Shown here: in pieces, positions 1 to 7,779 of the stretch
Position numbering within the stretch: the first letter of the stretch is position 1
How the letters are laid out: every line of letters begins with the position of its first letter
Source: an uncultured Shinella sp.
GTDB lineage: Bacteria; Pseudomonadota; Alphaproteobacteria; Rhizobiales; Rhizobiaceae
Length of the DNA: 8,167 nucleotides
Assembly (NCBI GenBank): GCA_946481465.1
Contig: CAMLOC010000124.1
Span: 1 to 8,167, forward strand
Direction: 5' to 3'
Translations under genes and position numbers: made by a program
Notes under the pieces: model-generated
Seen by the model: only the letters and a program-made list of their open reading frames with translations
Databases searched by the model: none
What the model was told of the DNA's origin: nothing

Positions 1-861
1 CCAGTCCGCAAACAGACGGGCCTGGCCGGTCGCCTTCGCATGGATCTTCAGATGGAAGGGCACCGGCGAGGGAATGGACTGCGGCACCAGGGGAACGAGC
101 CGCCCTGCCTCCATCACGCTCTTCACCAGCCCGTCCCAGCCCAGCACGGCCCCGACATCGTCCTGGGCGGCCTGAAGCGCGATCATGTAGTTGTTCACGT
201 AGAAGCCACGGCCTTTCGGCGCCGCACATCCCAGGGACTGGAACCAGTCGGCCCAGGTCGTCCAGCCGTTTTCCTCGTTGCTCATGTGGACGAGCGGCAC
301 CCTGACGAGATCCTCGACGCTCGCGATGCGATGCTGCGCGGCGAATTCGGGCGTGCCCAGCGCGACGATCCGGTCCTGGAAGAGGATGCGATGCTCGACG
401 CCGTTCTCGCCGGGGTCGCCGTAATGGATGCTGATGTCGTAGGGGCCGCTCGTGCCGGGGATATCACTGATAATCTGGGAGACGGTCACGGCGGGATAGG
501 TTTTCCAGAAGGCGGAGATTTTCGGCGTCAGCCAGAGGGAGCTCACCGCCGTCGTCGTGCGGATCGTCACGTCGACGGTGTCGCGGCGGTCGCGGATCTG
601 CGCGACGGTCTCCGACATCGCCTCGAAGCCGCGCCGGATCGAGAGGAACAGGAACGCCCCCTTTTCCGTGGGTTCGACGCCGCGGCTGCGGCGAACGAAC
701 AGGCTGCAGCCAAGGTCCGTCTCCAGCGCCTTTATCTGGTGGCTGATGGCCGCCGGCGTCACGTTCATCTCCCGGGCCGCCTCCTTGAAGCTCGCCTTCC
801 GGGCGGCGGCCTCGAAGCAGGCTAGAGCGGTCAGGGAAGGAAGATCGTAGGGTCTTCGCAT
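1..861 (-). CDS. LysR-family (GcvA-like) transcriptional regulator, 3' end beyond window
   Basis: An uninterrupted minus-strand reading frame gives 287 residues from the ATG at 861 to the window edge. LysR proteins are usually about 300 residues, so only a short C-terminus is missing. The N-terminus is a LysR winged helix-turn-helix (about residues 8-66), with the recognition stretch VTPAAISHQIKALE at 34-47 followed by EPTEKG. The rest is the effector-binding domain. It shows GcvA-subfamily signs: YDISIHYGDPG at 141-151, a tryptophan cluster WTTWADWF at 200-207, and DDVGAVLGW at 234-242. The start is supported by a GAGG ribosome site (complement of 868-871) six bases upstream. It is divergent from the Rieske oxygenase gene, the usual arrangement for a LysR protein that activates its neighbour, and a T-N11-A dyad lies in the shared 125-bp gap. 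Function as the oxygenase regulator is inferred; the family call is firm. The inducer is unknown. Confidence 0.93.
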   Translation of the reverse strand, partial: MRRPYDLPSLTALACFEAAARKASFKEAAREMNVTPAAISHQIKALETDLGCSLFVRRSRGVEPTEKGAFLFLSIRRGFEAMSETVAQIRDRRDTVDVTIRTTTAVSSLWLTPKISAFWKTYPAVTVSQIISDIPGTSGPYDISIHYGDPGENGVEHRILFQDRIVALGTPEFAAQHRIASVEDLVRVPLVHMSNEENGWTTWADWFQSLGCAAPKGRGFYVNNYMIALQAAQDDVGAVLGWDGLVKSVMEAGRLVPLVPQSIPSPVPFHLKIHAKATGQARLFADW

Positions 862-884
862 GGGGCGCCTCGCAGGCTTTTGAC

Positions 885-899
885 ATTAGCCAAACTAAC
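885..899. promoter_or_regulatory. Candidate LysR operator, ATTAG-N5-CTAAC (T-N11-A box)
   Basis: The sequence TTAGCCAAACTAA at 886-898 is an interrupted palindrome (TTAG, five bases, CTAA) that exactly fits the LysR T-N11-A rule. Its half-sites resemble the CTAAT element that I recall for E. coli GcvA, which matches the GcvA-like nature of the adjacent regulator. The centre is about 64 bp upstream of the transcription start predicted from the promoter at 921-949, the classic position of a LysR recognition site. It also lies 25-37 bp upstream of the lysR start, where binding could repress lysR itself. Function is inferred. Confidence 0.6.
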
Positions 900-920
900 T
901 TCACATCAAAAAAAGTGCCG

Positions 921-949
921 TTGTCAATCGCCCGCGCCGCAATGACAAT
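921..949 (+). promoter_or_regulatory. Candidate sigma70-type promoter of the oxygenase-reductase unit
   Basis: TTGTCA at 921-926 matches the -35 consensus at five of six bases. GACAAT at 944-949, after a 17-bp spacer, matches the -10 consensus at four of six. Transcription would start near 956, leaving a leader of about 30 bases before the ATG at 987. The weak -10 suits a promoter needing an activator. The same bases form a dyad (TTGTCA, 16 bp, TGACAA), so an operator role is an alternative. Confidence 0.45.
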
Positions 950-962
950 TCCGACCCGTTGA

Positions 963-2225
<1,263 letters not shown>

Positions 2226-2230
2226 GCGCG

Positions 2231-3292
2231 ATGAGCGTCTACAAGAACCTCGCCTTCTGGAGCGATGCGGAAGTGCTCGAATGCGTGACGCGCACGCCGG
2301 AGGCCCCCGACGTCGTGACGTTCAGCTTCCAGAGCCCGTCCGGCGCGCTGTTCAACCATGACCCCGGCCAATTCGTCACCCTGGAGCTGCCCGTCCCCGG
2401 CGGGCCGCTCTACCGCACCTATACGATCTCTTCCTCGCCCTCGCGGCCGACGGCACTGACGATCACCGTCAAGGCGCAGCGCGCGTCCATCGGCACGCGC
2501 TGGATGCTCGACAACCTGCACAAGGGCATGCGCATAAAGGTGATCGGTCCCGCCGGGAAATTCTCGATCGCCCATCACCCGGCCGAAAAATACCTCTTCA
2601 TCTCGGCCGGCTCCGGCATCACGCCGATGGTGGCGATGACGACATGGCTCTACGATTCCGGCCGCGAGCCGGACATCGTCTTCATCAACTGCGCGCGCCG
2701 CCCCTCGGAGATCATCCTGCGCGAGCGCATGGAGCTCATGGCCTCGCGCATCGTCGGCATCGATCTGAAATGGGTGGTCGAGGAGGCCGATCCCTACCGG
2801 CCCTGGACGGGCTATCGCGGCATGTTCAACCAGATCATGCTCGGCCTGATGGCGCAGGACTATCTCGAGCGCGAGGTGTTCTGCTGCGGTCCGGAGCCCT
2901 TCATGCGCGCGGTGCGCGAAGCGCTGGCCGGCCTCGGCTACGACATGAGCCGCTATCACCAGGAGAGCTTCAGCGCGGAGCCCGACAATGCCGAGGACGT
3001 TCCCGAGGACGTGCTGCCCGACGCACAGAACCAGGCGGAAATCGAGTTCGCCTTCTCCGGCGTCACGGCGAAATGCAACGAGACGGACACGATCCTGATC
3101 GCCGCGAAGGCCGCCGGACTGGTGATCCCCTCGGGGTGCTCGATGGGCATCTGCGGGACCTGCAAGATCCGCAAGACTGAGGGACAGGTCCACATGGTCC
3201 ACAACGGCGGCATCACGGACGAGGACATCGAGGAGAACTACATCCTGGCGTGCTGCTCGAAACCGATCGGCCGCGTGAGCGTGGAGGCATAG
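2231..3292 (+). CDS. Oxygenase reductase component: flavin/NAD(P)H oxidoreductase with C-terminal 2Fe-2S ferredoxin (GbcB-like)
   Basis: This 353-residue protein should pass electrons from NAD(P)H through flavin and a 2Fe-2S cluster to the Rieske oxygenase encoded just upstream. The N-terminal ferredoxin-reductase-type flavin domain has RTYTISSSP at 62-70. The nucleotide-binding domain has GSGITPM at 127-133 and CCGPEPFM at 218-225. A charged linker (about 248-268) leads to a plant-type ferredoxin domain with C303-x4-C308-x2-C311 and a fourth ligand at C341, in LACCSKP. The second Cys there (C342) is extra and not a usual ligand. The order flavin, NAD, ferredoxin matches the GbcB/hybrid-cluster oxidoreductase group. 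A GGAG ribosome site (2219-2222) overlaps the end of the oxygenase gene, suggesting coupled translation and matched amounts of the two subunits. The role as oxygenase partner is inferred from position and family. Confidence 0.93.
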   Translation: MSVYKNLAFWSDAEVLECVTRTPEAPDVVTFSFQSPSGALFNHDPGQFVTLELPVPGGPLYRTYTISSSPSRPTALTITVKAQRASIGTRWMLDNLHKGMRIKVIGPAGKFSIAHHPAEKYLFISAGSGITPMVAMTTWLYDSGREPDIVFINCARRPSEIILRERMELMASRIVGIDLKWVVEEADPYRPWTGYRGMFNQIMLGLMAQDYLEREVFCCGPEPFMRAVREALAGLGYDMSRYHQESFSAEPDNAEDVPEDVLPDAQNQAEIEFAFSGVTAKCNETDTILIAAKAAGLVIPSGCSMGICGTCKIRKTEGQVHMVHNGGITDEDIEENYILACCSKPIGRVSVEA

Positions 3293-3299
3293 AACGTTT

Positions 3300-3330
3300 C
3301 GACACCGCCGTGGCCGGCGGTGTCGTTTCT
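3300..3330 (+). terminator. Hairpin terminator between convergent units
   Basis: Arms CGACACCGCCG (3300-3310) and CGGCGGTGTCG (3315-3325) pair perfectly over 11 bp around a TGGC loop, followed by TTTCT. It starts 8 bp after the reductase stop and fits a rho-independent terminator for the rightward unit. The same hairpin lies 4 bases past the stop of the leftward dehydrogenase gene, but on that strand it is not followed by a T run, so it may act more weakly there. The T tract overlaps that dehydrogenase's stop codon. Confidence 0.8.
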
Positions 3331-4063
3331 AGGGCAGGCTGAGCTTCGCCATGCGCCCGCCGTCGACCGTCCAGACCTGCCCCGTCACGAAGGCGGCCTC
3401 GTTCGAGGCGAGCCAGGCGACGAGGCTCGCCACTTCCTCCGGCTTGCCGGTCCGCCCGACGGGGTGGATCTTGCCGATCGTCCGGCGGAAACCGTCCGGG
3501 TCGGGCATGCTTTCTATGAAATCGAGGTTGAGGTCCGTATCGATCCAGCCGGGCGCCACGGCATTGCAGCGGACGCCCTCGGCGCCGTGATCGACCGCGA
3601 CGGCCCGCGTCAACCCGTGCAGGCCGGCCTTGGAGGCGCAGTAGGCCGCGTGCTTCGGATTGGAGCCGAGGCCCTCGATGGACCCGACATTGACGATAGC
3701 GCCGCCGGCTTTCCGCAGATGCGGCAGCGCCGCCTTGATCAGCATGAAGGGCGAGGTGAGGTTAACGACGAGCGTGCGCTCCCAGTCCGCAAGCGACATG
3801 TCCTCGACAAGTGCCTCCTGCATGACGCCGGCATTGTTGATGAGGACGTCCAGCCGGCCTGCCCGCGCCGCCACCGTCCCGACGGCCGTCGCTGCGCTCT
3901 CCGGGTCGGTGAAATCGGCGGCGATGCCTTCGAACTCGCCGTCCTCGCCGCGCTGCGCGGTGAAGACGCGGGCGCCTTCGTTGCGAAACCTGCGGGCGAT
4001 CGCCTGCCCGATGCCGCTGCGCCCGCCGGTGACGAGGGCCACCTTTCCATCAAATCTGGTCAT
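3329..4063 (-). CDS. SDR-family oxidoreductase (short-chain dehydrogenase), last gene of the leftward unit
   Basis: This is a classical short-chain dehydrogenase/reductase of 244 residues, a normal family length. It has the nucleotide-binding TGGRSGIG at 12-19, NNAG at 76-79, and catalytic residues N101, S128 (in NVGS), Y141 and K145 (YCASK). After the second beta strand it reads TAQRG, with no acidic residue where NAD-specific members usually carry Asp. The Arg there may point to NADP(H), a tentative reading. The ATG at 4063 overlaps the upstream dehydrogenase stop (ATGA), and GGAGGAAAG in the upstream gene's last codons is the ribosome site, so translation is probably coupled. SDRs oxidise alcohols or reduce ketones. 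The substrate cannot be read from sequence, but the operon suggests a hydroxyl or carbonyl group on a betaine or a breakdown product of one. Confidence 0.93.
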   Translation of the reverse strand: MTRFDGKVALVTGGRSGIGQAIARRFRNEGARVFTAQRGEDGEFEGIAADFTDPESAATAVGTVAARAGRLDVLINNAGVMQEALVEDMSLADWERTLVVNLTSPFMLIKAALPHLRKAGGAIVNVGSIEGLGSNPKHAAYCASKAGLHGLTRAVAVDHGAEGVRCNAVAPGWIDTDLNLDFIESMPDPDGFRRTIGKIHPVGRTGKPEEVASLVAWLASNEAAFVTGQVWTVDGGRMAKLSLP

Positions 4064-4794
4064 CCTACCGGCTTTCCTCCGTTGACCTCGACCAGCGAGC
4101 CGCACATGTAGCGCGCGGCATCGGAAGCGAGGAACACCACCACATCGGCGATATCCTCCGGCTCGGCGATGCGGCCGAGCGGCACCGTCCTGCCGAGTTC
4201 GGTGACGGCCGTATCCGGATCGAAGCCGCGTTTGGCAAAGCCGGTGCGCAGCATCGGGGTGTTGACCTCGTTCGGGCAGACGGCGTTCACGCGGATGTTC
4301 TGATGCGCATGGTCCATGCCCATGCACTGCGTCAGCGAGGCGATCGCCGCCTTGGTCATGCAGTAGACCGCATGGTTCGGCCCCGGCCGCACGCCCCAGC
4401 AGGAGGCGACGTTGACGATGGCCCCGCCGCCGGCTTCGGCGAGGATGGGGATGGCGCCGCGGCAGACGCGGAAGGGCGCCTCGACATTGACGCCGAGCGA
4501 CAGGGCCCAGTCCGCATCCGTCGTCGACCTCACCGAACCGCGCGTGATGACGCCGGCATTGTTGACGACCACGTCGAGCCTGCCGAGCGCGGCGAAAGCC
4601 GCCGCTGCCAGCCCGTCCGCATAGGCGGGGTCGGTAAGGTCGCCGGGCAGGCGCGCCTCCGCCTCCACGGAGGAAACGTCCCGGTCCGCGACCGCGACGA
4701 CCGCGCCCTCCGCGCGAAGCTGGCGAACGATCGCGGCGCCGATACCGCCCGCGGCCCCCGTGACGAGCGCCGCCTTTCCACGAAATCTTTCCAT
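4060..4794 (-). CDS. SDR-family NAD-type oxidoreductase (short-chain dehydrogenase)
   Basis: This second classical short-chain dehydrogenase is also 244 residues long. It has TGAAGGIG at 12-19, VADRD at 35-39 with D37 at the end of the second strand (typical of NAD preference), NNAG at 78-81, N103, S131, Y144 and K148 (YCMTK). After the active site it reads [11 protein letters not shown], where most relatives have Pro-Gly; Asn at 175 is unusual and could mark a narrow subfamily. The start at 4794 has a GGAAGGG ribosome site and lies 17 bp after the AraC-type gene. The stop overlaps the next dehydrogenase start by 4 bp. The two dehydrogenases share an N-terminal pattern (M-x-RF-x-GK-x-ALVTG) but differ widely elsewhere, so they are paralogues of one family rather than a recent copy. 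A role in alcohol oxidation during substrate breakdown is inferred. Confidence 0.93.
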   Translation of the reverse strand: MERFRGKAALVTGAAGGIGAAIVRQLRAEGAVVAVADRDVSSVEAEARLPGDLTDPAYADGLAAAAFAALGRLDVVVNNAGVITRGSVRSTTDADWALSLGVNVEAPFRVCRGAIPILAEAGGGAIVNVASCWGVRPGPNHAVYCMTKAAIASLTQCMGMDHAHQNIRVNAVCPNEVNTPMLRTGFAKRGFDPDTAVTELGRTVPLGRIAEPEDIADVVVFLASDAARYMCGSLVEVNGGKPVG

Positions 4795-4811
4795 GCTGCC
4801 CTTCCGGATGC

Positions 4812-5762
4812 TCAGTTGAGGATGGATCGCTGGTTGACCGGCGATTTTCCGAAATGATCGCGGTAAACCCGCGAGAAATGGGAGGTCGAGGTGAAGCCGC
4901 AGGCCATGGCGATCTCGGTGATCGCCTGCTCGGACTGCACGATGAGGTTCCGCGCCCGGTGCAGGCGCGCCTCCAGGATGTAACGCTTCGGCGTGATGTT
5001 CAGGTAGCGGCCGAAGAGCCGTTCGAGCTGGCGCGTCGAAATGCCGAGCTTGCACGACAGCTCGTGGCTGGAGAACGGCACCTCCAGATTCTCCTCGATC
5101 AGCCGGATCGCCTGGCCGAGGCGGCTGTTGCGGATGCCGTAGCGCGAGCGGGCCGAGACCTTCTGCGTGGCGCTCGCCTCGCGCACGCCGGAATAGACCA
5201 TCTGGTCCGCCACCGCGGCAGCAAGGTCGCTGCCGTGATCGCGCGAGATGATGTGCAGCATCAGGTCGGCGACGGCAGCACCGCCCGAGGCGGTCACGAA
5301 CTTCTCGTCGGCGACGAAGACCGATTTCGTGAGGTTCACCTCCGGAAAGATCTCCGCGAAGAGATCGTGATATTGCCAATGGACCGCCGCCCGCCGCCCG
5401 TCGAGGAAACCGGCCTCGGCCAGAATATAGGCGCCGGAGCAGATGGCGCCGATCGAAATGCCCCGCGCCCGCTCGGACCGCAGGTAGTTCAGGAGCGGCG
5501 ATGTGACGTGGTTCTGCACGTTGATCCCCGAGACGAGGAACAGCTTCTCGTCGCGCCCGAGCGGCATCAGCCCCCGGTCGACGAGCGTCACCGCCCGGTT
5601 CGAGCAGATCGCGGACCGGCCGTCGACGGAGGCGAGCTGCCAGCGGTAGAGCTCGCGGTCAGCGACGAAGTTGGCGATCCGCAGCGGCTCCAGCGCACAG
5701 GCGAAGGCCAGATGCGAAAAATCCTCGACCAGGAGAAAGACGAAGTCAGATGTGTGGCTCAT
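4812..5762 (-). CDS. GATase1-AraC family transcriptional regulator (GlxA/CdhR/GbdR type)
   Basis: From the ATG at 5762 this gives 316 residues. The N-terminal two thirds is a DJ-1/PfpI (GATase1-like) domain beginning [25 protein letters not shown], with a conserved Cys in [14 protein letters not shown] (C108). The C-terminal AraC domain (about 215-310) has two helix-turn-helix units: [20 protein letters not shown] at 231-250 and [20 protein letters not shown] at 281-300. Pseudomonas GbdR, CdhR and SouR, which sense glycine betaine, carnitine and sarcosine, have this architecture. The gene lies between the transporter and dehydrogenase genes, as regulators do in carnitine operons. Two other in-frame ATGs exist: 5771 (319 residues) and 5816 (334 residues, overlapping the proX stop as ATGA). 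I prefer 5762 because family members begin just before the first beta strand, and the longer form would translate through the palindrome at 5783-5804. None has a strong ribosome site. Confidence 0.9.
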   Translation of the reverse strand: MSHTSDFVFLLVEDFSHLAFACALEPLRIANFVADRELYRWQLASVDGRSAICSNRAVTLVDRGLMPLGRDEKLFLVSGINVQNHVTSPLLNYLRSERARGISIGAICSGAYILAEAGFLDGRRAAVHWQYHDLFAEIFPEVNLTKSVFVADEKFVTASGGAAVADLMLHIISRDHGSDLAAAVADQMVYSGVREASATQKVSARSRYGIRNSRLGQAIRLIEENLEVPFSSHELSCKLGISTRQLERLFGRYLNITPKRYILEARLHRARNLIVQSEQAITEIAMACGFTSTSHFSRVYRDHFGKSPVNQRSILN

Positions 5763-5782
5763 GATGGACATCCGGCAGGTTG

Positions 5783-5804
5783 CGGGACGCCTGCAGGCGT
5801 CCCG
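5783..5804. repeat. Perfect 22-bp palindrome between proX and the AraC-type gene
   Basis: The arms CGGGACGCC and GGCGTCCCG flank a TGCA centre, itself self-complementary, so all 22 bp are palindromic. In RNA it would form a 9-bp GC-rich stem with a four-base loop. It lies 9 bases after the proX stop and 12-21 bases before the likely AraC start. No T run follows on the minus strand, so it is not a full terminator. It could be an attenuating or mRNA-protecting hairpin that raises proX levels over downstream genes, or a protein-binding site. Confidence 0.75.
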
Positions 5805-5812
5805 GTTTCCGA

Positions 5813-6799
5813 TCATTTCACCGCGTCGCGGGCGGCCGCCAGCCAGCTGTCGTAGAGGTCCTTGTGCGCGCTGATCCAGTCGTCGACATGGCGGTCGATG
5901 TCGGCGGAGGTCTTCTCGCCGTCGGTGATCAGCTTGTTCTCGGCCGAGATATCGTTGATGTCGAGCTTGGCGACCTCGAACAGCTTCCTGGCCGCGGGAT
6001 TGGCCTCGAGGAAATCGTTGCGGGCGACCACGCCGATATTGTCGACGGCGAAGCCGAGATTGCGGCCGTTGAACTCGGTATTCGCCTGCGCGCCGTCCGG
6101 CAGCGAGGTATAGGGCACGCTCAGCCATTCCACGTCCTTGCCGGGAACGAGAACGCCGGAAACCCAGTAGGGCGTCCAGGTGTAGTAAAGCACGGGCTTG
6201 CCGGTCTTGAAGCGGGCGATCGTGTCGGCCATCATCGCCTGGTAGGCGCCCTGGTTGTGCGTGATCGTGTCACGCAGCTTGTATTCGTCGAGCTCGTGCT
6301 CGATGACGCGCTCGCAGCCCCAGCCCGGAATGCAGCCGGCGAGGTCCGCCTTGCCGTCGCCGTCGGCATCGAACTTCGCGGCGACGGCCGGGTCCTTGAG
6401 CTGGCTGAGGTCATGCACGCCGGAATCGTAGGTCGCCTTGTCGATCAGGTAGCCCTGGAGCGCCCCTTCGATATAGGTGCCGACGCGGCTCATCACCTTC
6501 TCACCGCCGGCCTCGTCGAAGAAGTTCTTGTGCAGCGTTTCCCAGCTGACCGCCGTGAAGTCGGCGTCTCCCGCGCCGATCGCCACATGGATGGTCTGGT
6601 ATTCGGCCTCGTTGGGCTGCGCGATGGTGTAGCCGAGGTCTTCGAGCGCGCGGAACAGGATCCGGTGCTGGAAGAATTCCTCGATCTGGGTCGGCAGCAT
6701 CGGGCGCACGGTCACGCCCTCACCCGGCTTGTCGTTGGCCAGCACCGGCTGGACGAGGAGGCCCAGCGCGAAGACGCCTGCAGTCAAAAGTCGTTTCAT
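5813..6799 (-). CDS. proX: Glycine betaine/proline-betaine-type ABC transporter substrate-binding protein ProX
   Basis: This 328-residue periplasmic binding protein closely resembles E. coli ProX (330 residues). A signal peptide (residues 1-21, ending PVLA) precedes the mature protein. The three tryptophans forming the aromatic box around a quaternary ammonium group are present: W86 (FTAVSW), W160 (PGWGC) and W208 (YYTWTPYW). In mature numbering these are 65, 139 and 187, near-identical to the E. coli positions. The cysteine pair in CIPGWGC (C156, C162) and the loop DADGDGKADL (144-153) are also conserved. The start at 6799 is supported by GGGAG seven bases upstream. It should deliver a betaine-like ligand to ProW/ProV. 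The conserved box supports a cationic methylated amine but does not say which one. Confidence 0.95.
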   Translation of the reverse strand: MKRLLTAGVFALGLLVQPVLANDKPGEGVTVRPMLPTQIEEFFQHRILFRALEDLGYTIAQPNEAEYQTIHVAIGAGDADFTAVSWETLHKNFFDEAGGEKVMSRVGTYIEGALQGYLIDKATYDSGVHDLSQLKDPAVAAKFDADGDGKADLAGCIPGWGCERVIEHELDEYKLRDTITHNQGAYQAMMADTIARFKTGKPVLYYTWTPYWVSGVLVPGKDVEWLSVPYTSLPDGAQANTEFNGRNLGFAVDNIGVVARNDFLEANPAARKLFEVAKLDINDISAENKLITDGEKTSADIDRHVDDWISAHKDLYDSWLAAARDAVK

Positions 6800-6837
6800 G
6801 TTCTTACTCCCAGTTGTTATCAGTTCCCCAGAACGAC

Positions 6838-7779
6838 CTAGCTCTTCCGGTCGATCAGTTGCACGACGAGGCCGATCGGGCCGGTCCGCCACCAATTCCT
6901 GTGTCCTTTTTCGCGGCCCGAGCGGCCGAGGCCCTGCGTGATGCGGTCGAGCACGATGGCCAGCATCACGATGCCGAGGCCGCCGACGATCGCCTTTCCG
7001 GCGTCGAGCCGCCCCATGGCGCGCAGCACCTCGTTGCCGAGGCCCCGCACGGAGATCATCGAGGCGATCACGACCATCGACAGGGACAGCATGATCGTCT
7101 GGTTGAGGCCGGCGAAGATCGTCGGCGTCGCCATCGGCAGCTCGACCTTGAACATGATCTGCGCGGGCGTGGCGCCGAAGGCCCGGGCGGCCTCCACCAC
7201 GCTCTGGTTGACCGAGCGGATGCCGAGCGAGGTGAGGCGGATGAGCGGGGCAAGCGCGAAGATGATCGTGACGATGACGCCGGCGACGTTGCCGATGCCC
7301 AGCAGCATGACGACGGGAACGAGGTAGACGAAGGCGGGGATCGTCTGCATCGTGTCGAGGATCGGCCGGAGCACGGCCTCGAACCGGTCGCTCTTGCCGG
7401 CCAGGATGCCGAGCGGCAGGCCGATGATGACGGCCAGGATCACCGCCGCCACCACGATCGCCAGTGTCGTCATCGCCAGCGGCCATGCCTCGGGCGACAG
7501 CAATCCGAGGACCGCGAGCGCGACGGCGACATAGACGGCGGTGCGCCGGCCGGCGGCCTGCCAGGCGATCAGCACGATGATCAGCAGCATGACGAGCGGC
7601 GGCACGGCGAGGAAGGCGCGCTCGATGCCCTGGATCAGGCCGTCGAAGAAGAACTTGAAGGGCTGGATCGATTCCCGGTGCTCGATGGCCCATTGCTTGA
7701 TGCCGTCGGAATGCTCAGCGATGCCGAGGTCGATGCTCTCGAAGGGGTTAAGCCAGTTGAAGCTCTTTTCGTCGGCCAT
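6838..7779 (-). CDS. proW: Betaine ABC transporter permease ProW
   Basis: This 313-residue inner-membrane permease belongs to the ProW/OpuAB family. A hydrophilic N-terminal tail of about 50 residues is followed by several hydrophobic segments (about 57-75, 80-95, 102-125, 148-180, 220-245 and 264-280). The coupling-loop motif that contacts the ATPase is EAARAFGATP starting at 196, with the LP at 214-215. The stretch NQTIMLSLSMVVIASMI is nearly the same as in E. coli ProW. E. coli ProW is about 354 residues; the shortfall appears to be mainly in the N-terminal tail. The ATG at 7779 shares one base with the proV stop (TGATG), with GGGGAG seven bases upstream. The 38-bp gap to proX holds the proX ribosome site. 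Confidence 0.95.
   Translation of the reverse strand: MADEKSFNWLNPFESIDLGIAEHSDGIKQWAIEHRESIQPFKFFFDGLIQGIERAFLAVPPLVMLLIIVLIAWQAAGRRTAVYVAVALAVLGLLSPEAWPLAMTTLAIVVAAVILAVIIGLPLGILAGKSDRFEAVLRPILDTMQTIPAFVYLVPVVMLLGIGNVAGVIVTIIFALAPLIRLTSLGIRSVNQSVVEAARAFGATPAQIMFKVELPMATPTIFAGLNQTIMLSLSMVVIASMISVRGLGNEVLRAMGRLDAGKAIVGGLGIVMLAIVLDRITQGLGRSGREKGHRNWWRTGPIGLVVQLIDRKS

Noticed and set aside
40..825. Plus-strand open frame opposite the LysR gene
   Set aside because: The minus-strand frame gives a full LysR helix-turn-helix and effector domain through to the window edge.
880..908. Perfect TTGACA at 880-885 as the main -35 of the oxygenase promoter
   Set aside because: No hexamer at 16-18 bp spacing matches TATAAT at more than three bases, and the LysR dyad would sit in the spacer. 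The pair at 921-949 is better.
4854..5855. Plus-strand open frame of about 333 codons opposite the AraC-type gene
   Set aside because: It is antisense to a recognisable GATase1-AraC protein, with no family motifs and a biased composition.
6800..6837. Short inverted repeat GTTCT / AGAAC in the proW-proX gap as a hairpin terminator
   Set aside because: The arms are only five bases with a long loop, and the gap is accounted for by the proX ribosome site.
5813..7693. A minus-strand frame joining sequence across proW to proX, suggesting a fusion protein
   Set aside because: The upstream half is an out-of-frame shadow of proW. ProX has its own signal peptide and ribosome site at 6799.
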